Assembly: GCA_037176725.1 (NCBI GenBank)
Contig: JAZBRS010000049.1
Coordinates: forward strand, 17,936,001 to 18,000,000
Direction of reading: 5' to 3'
DNA from: Posidonia oceanica
Lineage: Eukaryota; Streptophyta; Magnoliopsida; Alismatales; Posidoniaceae
DNA length: 64,000 nt
Shown here: piece by piece, positions 57,144 to 64,000 of the stretch
How the letters are laid out: every line of letters begins with the position of its first letter
Position numbering within the stretch: position 1 is the first letter of the stretch
Program-made: the position numbers and the translations under genes
The notes under the pieces: generated by a model
Told to the model about the DNA's origin: nothing
What the model saw: only the letters and a program-made list of their open reading frames with translations
Database searches by the model: none

Positions 57144-57242
57144 GCATCATCCCTGGCTGGGACATTCTACCGCCACAGTCTTCTTGGCACAGTCAATTAC
57201 GGCTGAATGCTACGCCAGCCAGTCCATCCCCAGTATGATATC
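57144..57242 (-). pseudogene. Protease C-terminal remnant (chromovirus 2)
   Basis: Minus strand DIILGMDWLA, the conserved second half of the retroviral-type aspartic protease, sits directly at the border with LTR F. The catalytic DSG part was separated by the insertion. Confidence 0.8.
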
Positions 57243-60200
57243 TGTTGACACCCCATCTTGACAGGCTCGGATCATTTGGGACCTTCTGGTGACTTCTGGA
57301 TCTAAACCTAGGTCAAACCAACCCACAATCCTTTTCATCTCACCCTTCAAAACAAGCCCAACTTGACCTAAGCCTACACCTTCTTCCCAAGCCCAAAACC
57401 TGCCCAAAAACCATAAGAAAACCCATCAACCCCTACTTAGCAAACCTACCCAATCACTTAAAAACTTTCAGCCCAAAACCATTCCCAAAAACCATAGAAA
57501 ACTTAGGTGAAACCACCCTTTTTCTACACCTCAAAACCCCTCCAAAACTTGCTCAAAACCAGACCAAAACCCTAGAACCAACACTAGGAACCCTAGGCTA
57601 CACACTCCCCAATTTTCACCCCATTTCAAAACCCTTAAGCCTTCCTTTTACCAAAATTATCCTTTTCTCTCTCTTGGATTAATCTTTTCTCTCTCCTCTC
57701 TCTCTCCTGATTATCCTCCCTCTTTTCATCCCCTTCTCTCTCTTTTTCTTGCCTGGCTGTGGGCCCCCTTTGTGCTTCTATCTCTTCTCTATCTTATTTC
57801 TATTTTTACCTTATTTTTAGCATTTTCCCTGACTTCTAAAAAATTGTTTTCCCCCAACTCTTCTCTTTCCCCTTTATTCCTCCTTTTTCCCTTTTCTTCT
57901 TCCTTCTCTTTTCCTTTTTCCTTCTTTTGCTAAAATCCATAAAAAACCCTTAAAAATCTCTAAAACTCTAAAACAAAAGGGAAACAAACCAAAACCCTAA
58001 GAAAAATAATTAAAAATACTAAACAAACAATTAAAAACCTAAACCCAACTAAAATTAGCTAAAATGGAAAATCAAGGAGTGTAACCTAAAAAATACAAAA
58101 TAACCAAAAGAAAATGCTGTAAAATCAAGGAAAAAACTAAAATATAACCAAAACCAACCAAAAGTGAAAACCCTATCAAAATAATCTAAGAACAAACCCT
58201 AAGAAGAAGTAAAACAATTAAAAACAGTAAGACAAATAATTAATGGAAAAAGCTTGACTTAACAAACCTAAGAAGGACAACTTAGGAACTTAATTAAAAA
58301 GAAAATGAGAAGCAAATTAAAAAGATTTAAAAACACTTAATCCATCAAGAAGAAACTTAACTAAAAAACATCAAGAAAACTTAACAAATAAAAAAATCAA
58401 AAGTGTAATTCAAAAAAAAAGACTTAAGAAGAATCCTAAAAAGACTAAAATCAAAAGCCCAAAACTCACTCTAATTAATCCAAAAATAAATCTTAAAAAA
58501 TCCTAATTAACATCCCAAATACTTAACAAGAAAAGCATGATTAAAAAATAACTTAAAAGGCTTAACAAACACTTAATCAAAATGGAAAACAAATTAAAAA
58601 CAAAGAAAACCCTTAAAACCCTAATCAAACCCAAAATCCCTCTAAACTAGAATTAATCAACTAAAAACAGTCATTAAAAATTTAATCAACATCCTAACTT
58701 AAAACACAATCACCCTAATATTTCTACCTATTTTTATTTTATTTTTACTTAATTTATTTCTCCTCTTTTTCTCCTCTCTTTCTCCCTTTCTTCCTATTCT
58801 TTACCTTTTTCTGCTGGGCCCAGTCCAGCCCGTCCACCTTCCTTCTTTCTTTTCCTTTTTGATTTTTTTTTCTCCTCCGGTTCGCGGCCCGGCCCGCTTC
58901 CCTCCTTCTTCCTCTTCCTTCTTCTTCCTCTGCATTTTTTTTCCTTCTCCTCCCGCGAGCCTACAGCGCTCCCTCCCCGTTTTTGAATTCAATTCTTCCC
59001 CCTCCGTCCAATCGGCCTACAGCTCTCCTCTCCTCTCTCTTCTCTCAGCACCTTTTCCGAGAGGCATTAACTGCCTGTCGTCTCACCGGCTGCTTGTCTC
59101 CCTCAGCTGCAGTGGATGGCGCCGGTGGAATTTGAATTCCAGAGCGCGCGAACAAGCTGGAGAGCAGCAGATAAGGCCTGCCCTTCAGCCCCTCTTCAAT
59201 GCCCTTTTTGCCGTCCGAGAGAGAGAGTTGAGAAACCAGAGAATTCCCAAGCAAATCTCCTTCTCCTTCCTCTGAATTCCACAGCACCTCCCCCTTCTTT
59301 TCCTCCCTGAAACCAAGCCCCTTCCAAGCCATCAATTCTCTTCCATTTCATCCCCCAAATTCACCCAGCATATCAGTACCTTTCCCCCTCCATTTCCCGG
59401 CCTTTCCACCTCAGAACCACCCCCAGTTCACCTGAAAATCCACCACAGAACCCATCACTTCTCATTTCAGAATTGCCTTCACCACAGACCTCCACTCCGT
59501 CCCAAATCTTCCTAAGATACTCGCCTGAACTCCACCTCCCCAAGCCACCTGACCCTCAGCCCAGCAACCCACCACAGGCCGAACCCTCCACCACAAACAC
59601 CTGCACCTCCCTCTGACCTGAAAATCAGCCGACCTGCAAATCCACTCCACAGCCCACCAAAACCCAATTCAATTGCCCAGAAACCTTCACCAGTCCTCCA
59701 GCAATCTTCCAGAAGATCCCATCCGGCCTGAGGAGTAGCGGACACTCTCCCCGGTCTCCGGCTGCCTCTTTGAACCCAAGATCAGCCGAATCTTCCTCCG
59801 GTCTTCGCAGCAGCCTTCCAAGCATCCAGGAAGCTCCAGAGGGTCGCTCTGAGGAGATCCAAGCCGTCCCGAGCCATCGACGCCCCCTCCTCTCACCGGA
59901 CGAGCTCCACCGGCGACCTCTGAAACCACCTGCGTCGGGAGGGCTTCTCAGACCCGGAGACAGGTAAACTCTTATTCCTTTAGCATAATCTTCCTCCCCT
60001 CTTGCTTTTCCCCCCTTTAGAATAGGTTTTTCTTCGCTCCTGCGCCGAGTCAGCTCCGGCCAGAGTCGTCTTCTCCAGCGAACCTCTCCGTGCGTCCCTC
60101 CGCTCCGGTCAGCAGAACTGCGTTCCAGCGGCACCCTCCGGTCCGCACGAGTCTCAGGAACACACTTCGGTCTTCAGATCACCGCGTCGTCGCGCCGATC

Positions 60201-60419
60201 GCCCGGAACGCGCTTCTGAAGCTCTGCAGACCTCCGGTGGCTTCTCTGGCTCGCTCCAGCCCGCGTCGAGCTCCGCCGAACGTCGTCCGACCTCCGTCAG
60301 GACCTGGAGACGCCTCCTCGCCGGTCTGCGTAGCCCCAGCATCCCTGTGCCGGCGTTTATGGGCGCTGGCAGCTTGCTGCGACAGTGTCCATGGCCGTCG
60401 GCCATTACACTGTTCCTTT

Positions 60420-61440
60420 ATTTTCCAGTTATCTAAGTTTTCTTGTCAATATTGCATTTCTGGTCTGAGTTCTTGTTATTTTGCATTCCAGTCCTTTATT
60501 TGATTTAATCTGCTGATTTCTGAACTGAAACTTTATTAAATTGCATGAAATGTCTGTAGTTCTCCTTATTTGCTTTCTGGTCCTTTTACTGTGCTTTCCT
60601 TCAGTAATAAGTTAGACTTTGGCCCTCCTGCTTTTGATTTTTGCACTTAGGTCTTGCAGTAGTTTAATTTAATTTAATGCATGAACTTTGCCATATAAAA
60701 TTGCATTCTGGGTTCCCTCTGTTTTCAGTATTTGCATCCTGATCCTCTGTCCTGTAGAACTTAGGTTTTATTTTTCATTTTTGCTTGTTGCATTGCATTT
60801 CTTCCCCTCTGTTTTCTGATTTTTGCATGTAGGTCCTTTCTATTGCACAGTAGCCATTTTGAATGCATATTTAGCTTATTAAATTGCATTTTTGACCTTG
60901 CATATTTTAAAAATTGCATGTCAGTCCTCTGTCCGCCCCTTTTATGCATATTTTGCTTCAAAAATTGCATTTTTAACCCTGCATGTTTAAAAAATTGCAC
61001 ATAGGTCCTCTGCATGCTTATAAAAATCATTTAAATGCATATTTTGCTTCAAAAATTGCATTTTAGACCCCACATGTTTGAAAAATTGCATGTAGGTCCC
61101 CATTTGCATTCCCAGACTACTTAGGACCCTGTTTTCCTGAAAAAATTGCATTTTAGACCCTAATGATTTTAAAATTGCATTTCAACTTGCCACATGTTTT
61201 CAAAACTTGTCCTGATGCATACCTCTTTTGGAAAATTGCATTTTAAACCCTGTCCTTTGCAAAATTGCATTCAGACCCTCCTTTTTTCCAAATTCCCTGC
61301 ATGAAAGCCCCAAACTTTTCAAAACCTTTGCATTTAGCCCCCCATCTTTTCAAAAACTGCATTTGACCCCCCAATTTTCTGAAAAGTCCCTCCTGAGTCT
61401 TTTTTTTGCTTCCTGCATGCATTTGCATTCATGCATTCTA
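60420..61440 (+). repeat. Phrase-repeat tract in LTR F
   Basis: Loosely periodic phrases of the form 'AAAATTGCATTTTAGACCCC' and 'AAATTGCACATAGGTCCTC'. Equivalent to 49240-50240 in LTR E and 5690-6640 in LTR B. Intron-like in composition. Confidence 0.55.
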
Positions 61441-62155
61441 GCTTTTTGCATCCTTTGCACACACTTGAAGCTTCATTAGCTCCCATTCACATGGGAGGAC
61501 CTGTCTGCACACCCTAGGACCGCCTGAACACTTAGATCTATTCTTCTCCCCTGCTCTGGCCTCTCTGCCTTGAAGCTGCGTCATCTTCCAATCTGGCCGT
61601 TGGATCTTCTCAAACAAGCTACCCAGACGACCCCGGCGAAGCACTCTTCAGCATGGACCAAGCAGATCTCAGATCAGGCCTCAGATTCTCCAGGTACGTC
61701 CTTCTAAACTCCTGCACAGCATTCATTTGCATACCATTTGCATTGCATGCATCGTTTTCGCTTTTTGTTTCCTCGATCATGTAGAATAGGACTTCCTCTT
61801 CTTATCTATCAATTCCGTCTCCTCCTTTCGCGTATTCCCAAGTGTTTTGTGTTGTGTTTCCCCTGGATTCACCACTTATTGCGACTTTCTTCCACCTTTT
61901 TCACGATCCGATCGCACCGCGAGCTTTGGGCAGCGTGCGAGACACATCGTGGGGCGGTTTAGTGGGAAACAGTCGCAAAACGGTGGTAATCCCTCCACTT
62001 GCTTGTTCTCCCCAGTGTAGGTCTTCACATCTACTCTGCGTGGCCCTTAAACAGTGCCTGTTCTCACACGCGCACTATTTGCCTCCCCTTTCACTTTTCT
62101 CAACCTCTCTCTTTGCATTTGCATCTGCATGGTTTTGCCGAGGTTTTATTCCGTC

Positions 62156-62600
62156 TTTGGCACCGTTTTGCGTGCCCGCTTTGTCTTTGGCACCGTTTTG
62201 CGTGCTCGCTTCGCTTTTGGCACCGTTTTGCGTGCCCACTTTGTTTTTGGCACCGTTTTGCATGCCCGCTTCGCTCTTTGCGCCGTTTTGCACGCCCGCT
62301 TTGTTTTTGGCACCGTCTTGCGTGCCCGCTTCACTTTTTTGCTCCGTTTTGCGTGTCCGCTTTGTTTTTGGCACTGTTTTGCGTGTCCGCTTTGTTTTTG
62401 GCACCGTCTTGCGTACCTGCTTCGCTTTTGGCACCGTTTTGCGTGCCCGCTTTGTTTTTGGCACCGTTTTGCGTGCCCGCTTCGTTTTTGGCATTGTTTC
62501 GCATGCCCGCTTTGTTTCTGGCATTGTTTTGCGTGCCGATCTTGTTTTCTTGCACCGTTTTGCGTGCCGCTCTCGTTTCTTGCATTGTTTCACGTGTTTT
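62156..62600 (+). repeat. 30-bp minisatellite in LTR F, about 15 copies
   Basis: The unit TTTGGCACCGTTTTGCGTGC followed by CCGCTTTGTT repeats about 15 times, mostly with exact 30-bp period. Because 30 is a multiple of three, long open frames with a 10-residue periodicity arise in several frames on both strands; they are not considered genes. Confidence 0.92.
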
Positions 62601-62909
62601 ACGCCATTTTCTCTTGCATGTCGCCTGCATTGCTTGGTTTTGCCGTTGTTTTGCTTTTTCGCTTGCATTTGCATATAGGGCAGTGATGCTTACTGCCTGG
62701 AGTTCTCACGAGCCCGGTTTCGCCCGGTTCGGAACACAGACAGCGCTGCTGAGCACTTAGACTGCACGTTTACTTGCTTGCATTGCATCCTACCACTTAG
62801 AGCACACCTATGAGCATTCATTCAGGCATTCATTGGCATTTAGGCATTCAGATTTGCATTTCCCTGCGTATGCAAGCGTAAGCCTAGAGAGACCGATTCT
62901 CGGGCGTGT

Positions 62910-62932
62910 CGGGGGTGCCTAACACCTTCCCT
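62910..62932 (+). promoter_or_regulatory. Conserved LTR GC box (LTR F)
   Basis: CGGGGGTGCCTAACACC then TTCCCT (one change from the other four copies), followed by GCGTAACAGGAGCCCTTGCC. Confidence 0.6.
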
Positions 62933-63250
62933 GCGCGTAACAGGAGCCCTTGCCCAGTCTTTTGGCCTGCAATGACCATATCGCCCTTATCCTAGGCCTG
63001 AGTCATCTCATTTGCATGTATTTGCATTTGTTTTCCTTTGCATTGCTTTGCTTTGCATTTCTTGCTTGGTTTTGCGTGTTAATTCACGCATTTCCCTCGG
63101 TTTTCCTTGTCTCCCGATAATAGACACGGTGGCGACTTTGATTTGTCTTATCTTCTTCTTTCCTTCCCTTTTTAAGTGTTTTCGAGTTGAGCCCTCCTCC
63201 TCGGATCATCGCCGCTAATAGTAAGCCTGATTCTGATTGGGATTACTACA

Positions 63251-64000
63251 GTGGCGACTCTGCTGGGGATGCTAGACTCCGGCTTTCGCCTTCGCTTTCG
63301 CTCGCTTGGGATTTGCAGCCTTGTCTGCCTTTTGTGCCTTCTTTGCCTGTTTTGCTCGCTTTTCTGTGCAAACTCCTAGCGAGTCGCCTCGTGGCTACTC
63401 TGCCTAGGTTTTGCACCTCCCTGGCCTCGATTTGCGCTCTGTTTTGCTTTGCTTTGCCTACTACGGCGCTCTTACTTGTTTGCTTGCTTGATTGCTTGCT
63501 TCTTGCTTGTTTGTTTGTTTCTCTGCTTCTGCTCTTACCTGCTTTAATGCTTACTTGTCTTTATCTTTCCTTTATCTATCAGCTTTTTATTGCTTTATTT
63601 CTCGCACAATGCATGTCTACATACTTGTTTGGCAATAATGCATGCTTTTTGAATGATGAATGCTTCGCTTACACCATTGCTATGTCACTACGCACGCACA
63701 TACTTTGCATATATGCCTTTTGACTTGATGAATGTTTTTTTCTTCACTATCATGCCCACAAACACTCACACATGCCATGCACTTGCCTTTTGTTGTGTTG
63801 TATGTTGTTTGCCTGCCATGATTAACTGATTTTCTTCCCTTTCGCACATGCCATGCCTAGGATAGTAGAGACTTGTTTGCTCTCCCCATGGTTAACTAAA
63901 AACAGCAAGTAAAAAGAACTTCTAGGAGCAACTAGAGACTTCGAACAACCCTTCACTCCCTTTGGTTAATAAAATGCGCAAGATAAAAAACTTTAATCAT
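63251..64000 (+). mobile_element. 5' internal leader of element F
   Basis: It starts with the primer site and continues with T/C-rich leader DNA without a recognisable gag. The coding part lies beyond the window. A 178-codon open frame covers 63187-63723 but bridges the LTR/internal border and shows no domain. Confidence 0.7.
63252..63269 (+). promoter_or_regulatory. Primer binding site of element F
   Basis: TGGCGACTCTGCTGGGGA lies one base after the LTR end. It has the form reported for Ogre elements, which use a tRNA-Arg primer (from memory). Its first 11 bases also occur inside the LTRs. Confidence 0.75.

Larger units (their letters stand above)
51913..57242 (-). mobile_element. Chromovirus (Tekay/Del-like Ty3/gypsy) element 2, 5' truncated by element F
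   Basis: Minus strand: protease remnant, reverse transcriptase, RNase H, integrase with chromodomain, polypurine tract and 3' LTR are present. gag, the primer site and the 5' LTR are cut off by the F insertion at 57243. TACAG (51908-51912) would be the target duplication, but its partner is outside the window. Damage is light: two frameshifts and three TAG stops, so it is younger than the pol relic at 37 kb. Confidence 0.88.
57243..63250 (+). mobile_element. 5' LTR of Ogre-type element F (6.0 kb)
   Basis: It opens TGTTGACACCCCATCTTGAC and closes GGGATTACTACA, followed directly by a primer site, so it is a 5' LTR of an element running off the right edge. ATATC (57238-57242) is the left target sequence. 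It shares the block order of LTRs B and E but is clearly diverged from them. Splice-donor-like CAG|GTAAAC (59964) and CCAG|GTACGT (61694) are at the same relative sites. The minisatellite is expanded to about 15 units. GC box at 62910-62932; GGTGGCGACTT at 63128-63138. Confidence 0.9.

Noticed and set aside
61842..62678. Long open frame (278 codons) with 10-residue repeats
   Set aside because: It is produced by the 30-bp minisatellite in LTR F. Overlapping long frames exist on both strands and the frame is not kept in LTRs B and E.
1..64000. tRNA, rRNA or other structured RNA genes
   Set aside because: I saw no cloverleaf, rRNA or snRNA signature. The only tRNA-related sequences are the primer sites.

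Overview
The window is plant nuclear DNA. It is almost entirely nested LTR retrotransposons, with one ordinary gene. The evidence is Ty3/gypsy polyproteins of plant type, very long (2.3-6.0 kb) Tat/Ogre-type LTRs, 2.2-2.7 kb Tekay/Del-like chromovirus LTRs with an initiator-Met tRNA primer site, and an intronless P-class pentatricopeptide repeat (PPR) gene. The PPR gene is GC-rich at its 5' end and AT-rich at its 3' end. That hints at a monocot-like host, but I cannot name the species.

Layout, left to right. 1-3624 is the 3' non-coding internal end of a Tat/Ogre-type element (A, + strand). Its 3' LTR runs 3625-12716 and is split by a 5.84 kb solo LTR (B, minus strand, 4009-9848) with a perfect CCTTC target duplication. 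12717-23008 is internal sequence of a second Tat/Ogre-type element (C). It carries two degenerate multi-exon genes on the minus strand, DUF7745-like and plant-mobile-domain (PMD)-like, then a 16-copy 62-bp minisatellite, a polypurine tract and the 3' LTR (23009-25330). C sits inside the integrase region of a minus-strand chromovirus (25331-31953) whose 5' LTR and primer site survive.

31954-37100 is the only island with a normal gene: AT-rich intergenic DNA, the PPR gene (34114-36588), and a 405-bp tandem duplication of its C-terminal end. 37100-39295 is an old Tat-lineage pol relic (RT, two RNase H types, integrase). 39296-51912 is another retroelement-derived region (G). It has a TATA box, two 80-bp tandem arrays, palindromic modules, and a sense-strand DUF7745-like plus PMD-like gene pair. 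The PMD-like gene is interrupted by a second solo LTR of the B family (E, 46064-51794, GCGAC duplication). 51913-57242 is a second minus-strand chromovirus, cut in its protease by element F. F's 6.0 kb 5' LTR (57243-63250) and primer site lead off the right edge.

The most notable signals are: near-perfect ~58-bp palindromes repeated in LTR A and again in region G; paired DUF7745-like/PMD-like extra genes in two separate retroelement contexts, one antisense with intact splice sites; conserved LTR structure (splice-donor-like sites, a PBS-like 11-mer, a conserved GC box); premature stops that are almost all TAG in the younger elements; and the in-frame 405-bp PPR tail duplication. All domain and lineage names come from motif recognition by eye. 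No database search was possible, and boundaries without a target duplication are approximate.
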